A DNA stretch of 64,000 bases, from contig NZ_NSDM01000014.1 in the NCBI RefSeq assembly GCF_030852425.1, positions 62,001 through 126,000 on the forward strand, in the 5' to 3' direction. Under the pieces are notes generated by a model. It did no database searches, was not told where the DNA came from, and was given only the letters and a program-made list of their open reading frames with translations. Position numbers and translations under genes: made by a program. Within the stretch, counting starts at the first letter, position 1. Each line of letters begins with the position of its first letter. Below, piece after piece: positions 9,061 to 18,022 of this stretch. This stretch comes from Saccharothrix longispora. Its GTDB lineage: Bacteria > Actinomycetota > Actinomycetes > Mycobacteriales > Pseudonocardiaceae.

Positions 9061-9255
9061 GCACGCGGATGTCGACCGCCGCGCTCAGGCGCCGACCGGA
9101 TCGAGCGGCACGGTGCGAGCAGTGCTCGAAGTCGGTCGCGGGGAGCGATCGCGGACATCGGCGGACGACCGGCGCGGGAGGTGTGCCCGGCGCGGTGGCG
9201 GCCGAGTCCCGGCACCGCGCGCCAGTCCGCCGGCCTGATCCGGCCGGGCCGACGG

Positions 9256-9726
9256 TCAGGCGTCCAAGGCGGTGAGCCTGTCGGACACCTCGTCGACGCG
9301 TTCCAGGACGGCGCGGACGGCCCGACCGCGAGGACCCCCCAGTTCGGAGTAGAGCAGCCACAGCCCTTCCCGTGCCACTCGTCTGCACCGGTCGCCGAGG
9401 TCCGGGTGGCCGCGATCGACGGCCTCCGCGGAGGACTCGCCCGCGACGAGTTGGAACAGCAGCTCCAGCACCCACTCCTCGGCAGGCTCGGACAACCTCC
9501 CGGCCAAGCCCGCCAGCAGCACCGACACCACCGCCGGTGCGGCCTCGTACAGCCCGCCCTGGACCACGACGACGTTCTCCAGCCGCCAGTAGTACCGGTC
9601 CGCGTCCTCCTCGGTGTGCGCCGAGAGCAACCCCACCAGGCTGCGCGGGGTCGCCGCCGCCCTGTCCCCCGCCACGGGCAACGACCCCCAGTCGTGGCGG
9701 GCCAACTCGACATCGACGAGCCTCAC
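9256..9726 (-). CDS. Alpha-helical, HEAT-like hypothetical protein (possible immunity protein)
   Basis: The start is GTG 9726, which has GGAGAGGA upstream and overlaps the corrected stop of the preceding DUF6188 frame as GTGA. The 156-residue protein is acidic and helix-rich. It begins 'MRLVDVELARHDWGSL', has 'DADRYYWRLENVVVVQGG' and then alternating hydrophobic helices ('VVSVLLAGLAGRL', 'EEWVLELLFQLVAGE'). This resembles HEAT-like immunity or scaffold proteins seen next to toxin genes in actinomycetes. I do not recognise a named family. A longer frame reaching 10026 is not protein-like before 9726. Confidence 0.6.
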   Translation of the reverse strand: MRLVDVELARHDWGSLPVAGDRAAATPRSLVGLLSAHTEEDADRYYWRLENVVVVQGGLYEAAPAVVSVLLAGLAGRLSEPAEEWVLELLFQLVAGESSAEAVDRGHPDLGDRCRRVAREGLWLLYSELGGPRGRAVRAVLERVDEVSDRLTALDA

Positions 9727-10162
9727 GTCCTCTCCCCCACCACAGCGCCAGGGCACCGCCCGGAGTGGACACGACCAGCAGACCGGCCGGGCCGGACAAC
9801 GTCCACGCCTCGTAGTGCCGCGAACCCCCGACCGCGAGCCCGCCGCCGTCGGCGAAGGAGACCGCCAGGCGTCCGTCATCGAAGGCGAGGGCCTCCGCGA
9901 CCGAAGTGCGGGTGCAGGCGAGCACCGGGCCCAGGCCCGCCGGGTCGCTCTCCGGGCGCAACACGATCTCGCCCCCGTCGGCCGGCGCGAAGACGAAGTC
10001 CTCCTCGATCCGCAGCTCGTGGACACCGTCCGGGGAGTCGAAGCAGAAGGTCACCGCGTAGTCGACGCGGCACTGGACGACGGCCGACCCCGCCAGGGGC
10101 AGGCGCCAAGCATCGCCTGCCCGGTCCAATCCTGCGGTCACCGGGTCCACGACGGCCATCAT
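9723..10162 (-). pseudogene. DUF6188 family protein with apparent one-base frameshift near its end
   Basis: The frame from the ATG at 10162 gives a DUF6188-like protein: 'QCRVDYAVTFCFDS', 'HELRIEEDFVFAPADGGEIVL', 'RHYEAWTLSGPAGLLVVSTP' and 'GALALWW'. The frame should stop there, but it runs on without a stop for over 200 codons of non-protein-like sequence. One extra G in the five-G run (plus-strand C5 at 9734-9738) would give 'LWWGERT' and a TGA overlapping the next GTG start. So either a real frameshift or a homopolymer sequencing error is present. The start is uncertain (GTG and other ATG codons are near). Confidence 0.6.
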
Positions 10163-10705
10163 CCCCGACACCCGACAGGGTTCCGCGTGCCGGGCCCGGA
10201 CCAAACCGCCGCTCACCGGCGCGGTAGCCGGCGACTGGCAGTCGGCCCTCTGGATTCACGGCCACCCACGTGACGTCGATTCGCGAGGACGTGCCCATCA
10301 GCGAGCACACCCGGCTCAGCAGCGCACGCCGCCTCAGTCGTGCCCGCCCGGCAGCACGACGCGCAGCAGAGCACTGGGCAAGCGCGTCAGGCGGTGGCCG
10401 GTTCACCCGGACGACCTCGCACATCGGCCTGGTGACAACGCGCTGCGAGTGGTTCGCCGGACACGGCGCATCCCCGTCGTACGGCCCCGCTCCCCGTGTC
10501 CGAGGAGACCGGCGTTCTCGCGGAGGGCCACGCGCCCACCGGCGATCGACAGGGGTGACCGGCCCGACCGCGACAGTCCCGCCACCCGTGCCCACAGGAC
10601 GGGGTCGCGGTTCACCGTCGACGGCCCTGCCGGTCTCGGGAGACCCTGCTCCGATCGGCTGAGGTCGACATCCCGCTCACACCATTGCCGGGAAGAAATG
10701 GTGGA

Positions 10706-10718
10706 GCTAAAGGTATTC
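10706..10718 (-). repeat. Right copy of 13-base inverted repeat GAATACCTTTAGC
   Basis: This is the reverse complement of 9048-9060 and is exact over 13 bases. It sits in the dyad GCTAAA-N14-TTTAGC (read on the minus strand from 10729 to 10706), a possible regulator site for the xylanase gene. Confidence 0.7.
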
Positions 10719-10770
10719 CCGGACATTTAGCACGCGAGCGCGTTGACGGGGCGAACACGGCCTGGCTACA

Positions 10771-10815
10771 TTGACGTGCCGGTCGAAATTGATCGGTTAT
10801 AGTTGCGAAAGTTTC
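10771..10815 (+). promoter_or_regulatory. Candidate promoter and XlnR-like box for the GH10 gene
   Basis: TTGACG (10771) and GGTTAT (10795) are 18 bases apart and resemble a housekeeping promoter. The GAAA-G-TTTC dyad at 10807-10815 overlaps the expected start point and resembles the CGAAA/TTTCG dyad upstream of the GH62 gene. No direct evidence of activity is available. Confidence 0.35.
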
Positions 10816-11004
10816 CACCACCGATGGACGCCCACCGCAGTGGCACCCCGTTGACGACGCGCCGGAGCACCCGTGCACGAGACTCGGCGGTGCGCCCCCC
10901 TGGAGCGCCTCCCCTGCCCCGCTCAGTCGACGACGTCGGGAAACCGTGGCGCGCCACGACGGAACACGCCGGGCACGGCCAGGTCCCGATCCACGGGGCG
11001 GTAG

Positions 11005-12549
<1,545 letters not shown>

Positions 12550-12556
12550 CGCATCG

Positions 12557-12591
12557 CGGCGGGCGGGATGCGGCGCACCTCCCGCCCGCCG
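12557..12591 (+). terminator. Hairpin terminator after the xylanase gene
   Basis: Perfect 12-base GC-rich arms (12557-12568 and 12580-12591) enclose an 11-base loop, starting eight bases after the stop codon at 12547-12549. Confidence 0.75.
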
Positions 12592-12688
12592 GGTCGAGGT
12601 GGTGGACACCGATCACGCAGCCCGTGGTCGAGCACCCTTCCGCTCCACCAGCGGCGATCACTTCACGAGCGGCACACCCCGGAGCCAC

Positions 12689-13822
12689 CTACACCACCGC
12701 CCGCACGGCGGGCACACGGCGCAGGGCGCCCGAGATCCCCCAGCTCGCGACGGCGGCGAGCGCCAGGGTCAGCAGGAAATTCGGCACGGGCGCCATGCCG
12801 AGTGGCCGCAACACCGCCACGACTCCGACGATGACCGGCGCGTGCACGAGGTAGACGGCGAAGGCGTTGTCGGCGAGGTAGCGGCTGGAGCGCGACGTAC
12901 CGGCGACGTGGCGCTCGAACCCGCGGAGCAGGACCAGGATGACGCCGATCGCGAACAGCGATTCCCACAGGGCGAGAGCCAGGTGGGCGAGGTCGTGACC
13001 GGCCAGGGCACCGGACACCCCGAAGCCCCGGTAGCCGCCCAGCGCCATCGGCGCGAACGACGCCACCACGAGGAGCGCGCCGAGCCGGCCCGATCCCCGC
13101 GGGAGCGACTCGAACCAGCGGCGGCGGTACGCCGCGACACCGACGGCGAAGAGCAGCACGTACTGCGGCATGTAGGCGGGGCTCGGCAGTCCGAGCACCG
13201 GCTCACCGGTGCCGAGGGGGACGAGGGTCCGCCACGCGTAGGTGGCGACGGCGAGGACGAGCGCGAAGGCGAGCAGGTCCCGCCGCCGCAACGGTCGTGA
13301 CCGCACCGGCGCCGCGGTCGCGCGCAGGTGCCGTGACAACGCGTACGCGAGCGAGAAGATCAGCAGCACTTCGAGGAACCAGGCGGGACCGACCTCCCAG
13401 GTGGTGAGGTAGTAGACCGCGAAAGAGGGCCGGGTCGCGGCCGGCAGGTCGAGGTAGGTCGGCAGGATGAAGAACGGGCGCAGCAGCACGATGAACCCGA
13501 GGAACGGAATCCCGAGCCGCTTCAGGCGCCCGACCGCGAACCCGCCCGGCCCTCTCCGGTCGACCGCGCCGGGTGCGAAATACCCGGACAGCAGGAAGAA
13601 GAAGCCCATGAAGAACGCCTGGTTGGCTACGAGCAGCAGGTCCAACGGCCACGCCACGGACGACGGGTCGGGCTGTCGCCAGTTGGGCCAGGCGTCGAGG
13701 TTGCCGTAGGGGACAGCGGAGTGGTGCACCACCACCAGGAGGGTGAGGAGGACGCGGAGGTTGTCGATGTGGGAGAGGCGTGCCGGGCGCGTGGTGCGGT
13801 CGGCGTCGAGTCGTGTTCTCAC
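12689..13822 (-). CDS. Integral-membrane acyltransferase (acyltransferase 3 family)
   Basis: This protein of about 377 residues has roughly ten hydrophobic segments. It opens with the family signature 'HIDNLRVLLTLLVVVHHSAVPYG', with the catalytic-type His in the first membrane segment, and has 'FFMGFFFLLSGYFAPGAVDRRG' typical of acyltransferase-3/OpgC-like proteins. These enzymes acylate sugars, lipids or natural products at the membrane. I prefer GTG 13822 because the family starts just before the 'DNLR' motif; ATG 13876 is possible and neither has a strong ribosome site. It is convergent with the xylanase gene. Confidence 0.82.
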   Translation of the reverse strand: MRTRLDADRTTRPARLSHIDNLRVLLTLLVVVHHSAVPYGNLDAWPNWRQPDPSSVAWPLDLLLVANQAFFMGFFFLLSGYFAPGAVDRRGPGGFAVGRLKRLGIPFLGFIVLLRPFFILPTYLDLPAATRPSFAVYYLTTWEVGPAWFLEVLLIFSLAYALSRHLRATAAPVRSRPLRRRDLLAFALVLAVATYAWRTLVPLGTGEPVLGLPSPAYMPQYVLLFAVGVAAYRRRWFESLPRGSGRLGALLVVASFAPMALGGYRGFGVSGALAGHDLAHLALALWESLFAIGVILVLLRGFERHVAGTSRSSRYLADNAFAVYLVHAPVIVGVVAVLRPLGMAPVPNFLLTLALAAVASWGISGALRRVPAVRAVV

Positions 13823-14115
13823 CGGGCGGCACGTCCCGTCGGCTCGACCCGGGCGAACCGGGACCGCGACGGGCATCCCGGAACGGCGAGGGCGACGGAC
13901 GTGACGTGTTCGATCGGATTCACCACGACGACGTCGTCGCCGCTGGAGGAGCAGGTGCCGACAACCATGAAGTCCTTCTTCGCTCGTGCTCGCATGTCGT
14001 TTCGACGACGTTATGCGGCCCGCGACGCCGCCGTAATGCGTCCGGACCCCGGGTGCAGTGGGGCCGGCCCCACTCTTGGGCACGGCGGTTGCACGCGGCC
14101 GCACCAACCGAGAAC

Positions 14116-15417
14116 ATGCGGGTCATGTCCCGTGCCGGTAGCGGAATCAACGCGGTGGCGCGATCCCTCGCCGAGGGGTTCACGCGTTCGCTGGCACTCG
14201 TCGCGCTGACCGCGTCCGCGCCGGTCGCCTGGGGCGGCGCGGGCCTGGTCCTCGCCCGCCTGTTCGACAGCGTGCCCGCCGCACTCGCCTGCGTGTTCCC
14301 GCTGGTCGTCCTGCACCTGGTGCTGCTCGCCCGTCCGGTGTGCGCCGCCACGAGGCACGTGGTCACCCGCTGGACCGGCGTCGACCTCCCCGCCGCGTAC
14401 CGACCACTCGTCCCGGTGACCCGAATGGCAACGGGCTACTGGTGGAACGGGTACGACTACCAGCCCTACCGGTGGATCTCGGTGTGCCACCGGTGGCTCT
14501 TCAGGCGAACGCTGGACCCCGCGGCGTGGCGGGACATGCTCTGGGTGCTGGTCGGCCCGGTCACCGTCGGCGCCGTGTCGGCGACGCCACTGGCGCTGAT
14601 CGCGGCGGGGGCCCTCGGCCTCGCGACGCCCGAACTGCTCCCGCCGGCGCCGGAGCCGCTCGTGGTGACCGCCGCGTCGGCGGCGGTCGGCGCCGGGATC
14701 GCCCTGCTGCCCGTGGCCTGGAGGGCCGCCGGACCGGTGGCGCGACACCTCCTCGGGCCGCCCGCGGTCGCACTGCTCGGCGCCAGGATCGCGACCCTGG
14801 TCCAGGGACGGGCCGACCTCACGCGCGCGCAGGAGGCCGAGCTGCACCGGATCGAGCGCAACCTCCACGACGGCGCCCAGGCGCGGCTCGTCGCCATCGG
14901 CCTCTCGCTCGGTGCCGCCGAACGGCTGGTCGACACCGACCCGGCCAGGACCAAGGTGTTGTTGCGGCAGGCCCGCGAGACCTCCCTGGCGGCGCTCCGG
15001 GAACTCCGCGAGCTCGTGCACGGCATCGTCCCGCCGGTGCTCCTGGAGCGCGGTCTCGTCGACGCGGTCCGGGCGCTCGCCGTCGACGCGCCGGTCCGGA
15101 CCGCGGTGCGCTCCACCCTCGACCACCGGCTGGAGACTCCGGTCGAGTCCGCGCTGTACTTCGCGACCGCGGAGCTCGTCACCAACGCCGTCAAGCACTC
15201 GGGGGGATCGGCCATCGACATCACCGTCGACCGCACGCGCACGGGCGTCGCCATCACCGTCTCGGACGACGGACGGGGTGGAGCCGACCGCCGTGCCGGG
15301 TCCGGTCTGGCCGGTGTCGGGAGCCGGCTCAGCGCCTTCGGTGGCACCCTGCACGTCGACAGCCCCGCCGGCGGGCCCACGCGCGTCACCGTGGAGGTGC
15401 CGTGCGGATCGTCGTAG
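14116..15417 (+). CDS. DesK-like sensor histidine kinase
   Basis: This 433-residue protein starts at ATG 14116 (a second ATG lies at 14125). The membrane region (residues 20-205) has four to six hydrophobic segments. HisKA_3 contains 'RIERNLHDGAQARL', and the HATPase domain has N-box 'ELVTNAVKHSGG' and G-box 'DDGRGGADRRAGSGLAGV'. The end of the gene overlaps the response-regulator start by 16 bases. Domain plan and sequence closely match the kinase at 3055-4266, so the two pairs are paralogous. Confidence 0.92.
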   Translation: MRVMSRAGSGINAVARSLAEGFTRSLALVALTASAPVAWGGAGLVLARLFDSVPAALACVFPLVVLHLVLLARPVCAATRHVVTRWTGVDLPAAYRPLVPVTRMATGYWWNGYDYQPYRWISVCHRWLFRRTLDPAAWRDMLWVLVGPVTVGAVSATPLALIAAGALGLATPELLPPAPEPLVVTAASAAVGAGIALLPVAWRAAGPVARHLLGPPAVALLGARIATLVQGRADLTRAQEAELHRIERNLHDGAQARLVAIGLSLGAAERLVDTDPARTKVLLRQARETSLAALRELRELVHGIVPPVLLERGLVDAVRALAVDAPVRTAVRSTLDHRLETPVESALYFATAELVTNAVKHSGGSAIDITVDRTRTGVAITVSDDGRGGADRRAGSGLAGVGSRLSAFGGTLHVDSPAGGPTRVTVEVPCGSS

Positions 15418-16055
15418 CGGAGGACCTGTACCTGTTGCGGGACGGGCTGGTCCGGCTGCTCGAAGCCTACGACCACGAGGTGGTGGCCGCCGTGGGGGAC
15501 AAGGAGGCGACGTTGCGCGCCCTGGCCGAGCACCGGCCGGACGTGGCCGTCATCGACGTCAGGATGCCCCCCACCTACACCGACGACGGCCTCCAGGCAG
15601 CGCTGGAGGCGCGCCGGGCCCGGCCGGGTCTGTCCGTGCTCGTGCTGTCCCAGCACATCGAGCAGCTCTACGCGCGCGAACTCCTCGCCGACGGCAGGGG
15701 TGGCGTCGGCTACCTCCTGAAGGACCGGGTCTTCGAAGCCGAGCAGTTCATCGAGGCGGTGGAACGCGTCGGCGCCGGCGGCACCTCCCTCGACCCGGCG
15801 GTCGTCGCGAAGATCCTGAACGCGGGCTCCACCTCGCCGCTGGACGCGCTCACCGGCCGTGAACGCGAGATCATCGCGCTGATGGCCGAAGGCCTGTCGA
15901 ACTCGGCCATCGGCCAACGCCTGTTCCTGAGCGAGGGGTCGATCAGCAAGTACACCACCTCGATCTTCACGAAGCTCGGCATCACCTCGGACGACAACAG
16001 CAACCGCCGCGTCCTCGCCGTGCTGGCCTTCCTCGGCGCCGCCGGGGCCGGCTGA
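15402..16055 (+). CDS. NarL/LuxR-type response regulator
   Basis: The start is GTG 15402, inside the end of the kinase gene, giving 217 residues. The receiver has 'VVAEDLYLLRDG', phospho-acceptor 'VAVIDVRMPPTYTDDG' and 'GYLLKDRV'. The output domain is a LuxR HTH ('LTGREREIIALMAEGLSNSAIGQRL', 'ISKYTTSIFTKLG'). The motif 'VRMPPT.TD.G' is shared with the regulator at 2411-3067, confirming paralogy. The kinase at 14116-15417 is the expected partner. Confidence 0.93.
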   Translation: MRIVVAEDLYLLRDGLVRLLEAYDHEVVAAVGDKEATLRALAEHRPDVAVIDVRMPPTYTDDGLQAALEARRARPGLSVLVLSQHIEQLYARELLADGRGGVGYLLKDRVFEAEQFIEAVERVGAGGTSLDPAVVAKILNAGSTSPLDALTGREREIIALMAEGLSNSAIGQRLFLSEGSISKYTTSIFTKLGITSDDNSNRRVLAVLAFLGAAGAG

Positions 16056-16083
16056 GCGCACCCGCGCCGGGACTGCCCGCGGA

Positions 16084-16980
16084 TCACCCGGCGGCGCCGC
16101 TCCCCGAGCCGATCCCGTCCAGCTCGGCGAGGTCGTCACGGGAGAGCGGGACGCCCGCGCCCGCGACGTTCTCCACCAGGTGCGCCACCGACGAGGTGCC
16201 GGGGATGAGCAGGACGTTCGGCGATCGTCGCAGCAGCCAGGCCAGGGCGACCGACATCGGTGTCGTGCCCAGCCGCGAGGCGACGGCCGACAGCGCCGAG
16301 GACTGCAGCGGGCTGAACCCGCCCAGCGGGAAGAAGGGCACGTACGCGATGCCCTTGCCGGCGAGGTCGTCGATCAGCGCGTCGTCGTGCCGGTGAGCGA
16401 GGTTGTACATGTTCTGCACGCACGCGACCGGCGCGATCGCCAGGGCTTCGGCGACCTGGTCCGCGGTGGCGTTGGAAACGCCGAGGTGCCGGATCAAGCC
16501 CTGCTGCTGGAGCTCGACCAGGGTGCCGAACGCCTCGGCCGGCGAACCGGGCTGCGTTCCCCGGGCGTCGCCGAGCCGGAGGTTGACCAGGTCGAGCCGG
16601 TCGACGCCGAGGGTTTCCAGGTCCTCGTGGACGGCGCGGCGCAGGTCCTCGGGCCGCCGGGCCGGGGGCCAGCCGCCCTGCTCGTCGCGGTGCGCGCCGA
16701 CCTTGGTCACGATGTGCAGCGATTCGGGGTAGGGGTGCAGCGCTTCGCGGATGAGCTCGTTGGTGACGCGCGGGCCGTAGGCGCCGGAGGTGTCGATGTG
16801 GGTGATGCCGAGGTCGACGGCCTCGCGCAGGACGGCGAGCGCGCCGTCGCGGTCGGCGGGCGGGCCCATGACCCCGGGGCCGGCCAGTTGCATGGCGCCG
16901 TAGCCGAACCGGGTGACGGTCAGGTCGCCCAGGGACCAGGTGCCGCCGGGCAGGGGAACAGCGGTGTCGTCGGTGCTCAT
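16084..16980 (-). CDS. Aldo/keto reductase
   Basis: This 298-residue NADPH-dependent (beta/alpha)8 oxidoreductase has 'HIDTSGAYG' (catalytic Asp and Tyr), 'IVTKVG' (catalytic Lys), 'HLGVSNATADQV' and 'LIPGTSSVAHLVEN' (cofactor binding). The usual catalytic His site reads 'DLVNLRLG', so His is replaced by Asn, as in some YdbC-like aldo/keto reductases. It is divergent from a LysR regulator, with a LysR box between them, and is likely that regulator's target. The substrate is unknown. Confidence 0.9.
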   Translation of the reverse strand: MSTDDTAVPLPGGTWSLGDLTVTRFGYGAMQLAGPGVMGPPADRDGALAVLREAVDLGITHIDTSGAYGPRVTNELIREALHPYPESLHIVTKVGAHRDEQGGWPPARRPEDLRRAVHEDLETLGVDRLDLVNLRLGDARGTQPGSPAEAFGTLVELQQQGLIRHLGVSNATADQVAEALAIAPVACVQNMYNLAHRHDDALIDDLAGKGIAYVPFFPLGGFSPLQSSALSAVASRLGTTPMSVALAWLLRRSPNVLLIPGTSSVAHLVENVAGAGVPLSRDDLAELDGIGSGSGAAG

Positions 16981-17035
16981 GCCGTCGATGCTCGCCCGCG
17001 GCCGGAGGAGGCCGCCAACACCGATCCGGTCACCT

Positions 17036-17056
17036 GTGATACCCGACCGGTATCAC
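17036..17056. promoter_or_regulatory. LysR-type operator in the aldo/keto reductase-LysR divergon
   Basis: GTGATACC-N5-GGTATCAC is a perfect 8+8 dyad containing ATACC-N5-GGTAT, which fits the T-N11-A LysR box. It lies 21 bases before the LysR GTG start and 56 bases before the reductase start. A TAGGCT hexamer at 17065-17070 just before the GTG suggests a leaderless LysR transcript. Confidence 0.8.
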
Positions 17057-17076
17057 GGCGGGGCTAGGCTGGTGGC

Positions 17077-17940
17077 GTGGACACCGTGGAGACCCGCGAG
17101 TTGCGGTACTTCATCGCCGTCGCCGACGAACTGCACTTCGGCCGCGCCGCCGAGCGCCTCGGCATCGCCCAGCCCCCGTTGTCCCGGGCGATCCAGCAGC
17201 TCGAGCGGCGCCTCGGCGTCGCCCTGCTGGAGCGCGATCGCCGCGGCGTCTCGCTGACCGGCGCCGGCGAGGTCCTGCTCCAGGAGGGCCGTGCGGCTCT
17301 CGACGCGACCACCGCCGCCGTCCGCCGCACCCGCCGCGCCGGGGGCGCCGGCGGTCCGGGTGGCCCCCGGGAGCGCCTGGTGCTGGCGGTGAAGGCGGGC
17401 GCGTTCCACGAGCTGCTGGACAAGCTCCTCGACGCCCACGCGGCCGAACCCGGCGCCGCCGAGATCGAGGTCCTGCCGAGCGGCACGTGCGAACAGGAGG
17501 GGATGTTGCGCGACGGGCGCGCCGACGTGGCGCTCATGCACGCGCCGTTCAACTCCCTCGCCGGGTTCGACAGCGTCGAACTGATGACGGAGGGCCAGGT
17601 GGCGATCCTGCCCGCGAAGCACCCCCTGGCCGAGCGCACGAGGCTGTCCCTGGCGGAGATCTCGGACGTCCCCGACCTCCCGCTCGCCCGCTGGCCCCGC
17701 CACGGCACCTACCCGCCCGGCCCGGGTCCCGAGGTCCACGACCAGACGCAGCTGGCCCAGTTGATCGCCCTCGGCCGCACCGCGGCGGTCTTCCCCGAGT
17801 CCGCCCGCACCTGGCTGTGGGACGAGCACGTCGCCGTCCCGCTGAGCGACGCCCCCCTGGTCACCACCCACATCGCCTGGCCCGCGCACAGCCGCTCCCG
17901 CGCCCTGGCCGGGCTGGTCCGGACGGCCTCGCGGCTGTGA
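17077..17940 (+). CDS. LysR family transcriptional regulator
   Basis: This 287-residue protein starts at GTG 17077. The N-terminal winged HTH (residues 6-65: 'ELRYFIAVADELHFGRAAERLGIAQPPLSRAIQQLERRLG') is canonical, and a LysR substrate-binding domain follows (about 95-285). The effector is unknown. The dyad at 17036-17056 is positioned for autoregulation and control of the divergent aldo/keto reductase. Confidence 0.92.
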   Translation: MDTVETRELRYFIAVADELHFGRAAERLGIAQPPLSRAIQQLERRLGVALLERDRRGVSLTGAGEVLLQEGRAALDATTAAVRRTRRAGGAGGPGGPRERLVLAVKAGAFHELLDKLLDAHAAEPGAAEIEVLPSGTCEQEGMLRDGRADVALMHAPFNSLAGFDSVELMTEGQVAILPAKHPLAERTRLSLAEISDVPDLPLARWPRHGTYPPGPGPEVHDQTQLAQLIALGRTAAVFPESARTWLWDEHVAVPLSDAPLVTTHIAWPAHSRSRALAGLVRTASRL

Positions 17941-18022
17941 CCGCGCCGGTGAACCCCGGCGATCCACCGGTGACCGGCAGCTCCGCGAGCGCCCGGCACG
18001 TCCACCGGGTCTCGTCCCCTGA

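Larger units (their letters stand above)
8763..9255. promoter_or_regulatory. Upstream region of the GH62 gene (no gene)
   Basis: No supported gene lies here. The stretch is relatively AT-rich around 8840-9065 and holds a LacI-type palindrome (8848-8863), a CGAAA/TTTCG dyad (8982-8994) and one arm of a long-distance inverted repeat (9048-9060). It is the likely control region of the GH62 gene. Confidence 0.6.

Noticed and set aside
10403..10730. Small open frames on both strands upstream of the xylanase gene
   Set aside because: Arg/Pro/Ser-rich sequence with no ribosome site or motif; they overlap each other and the candidate promoter.
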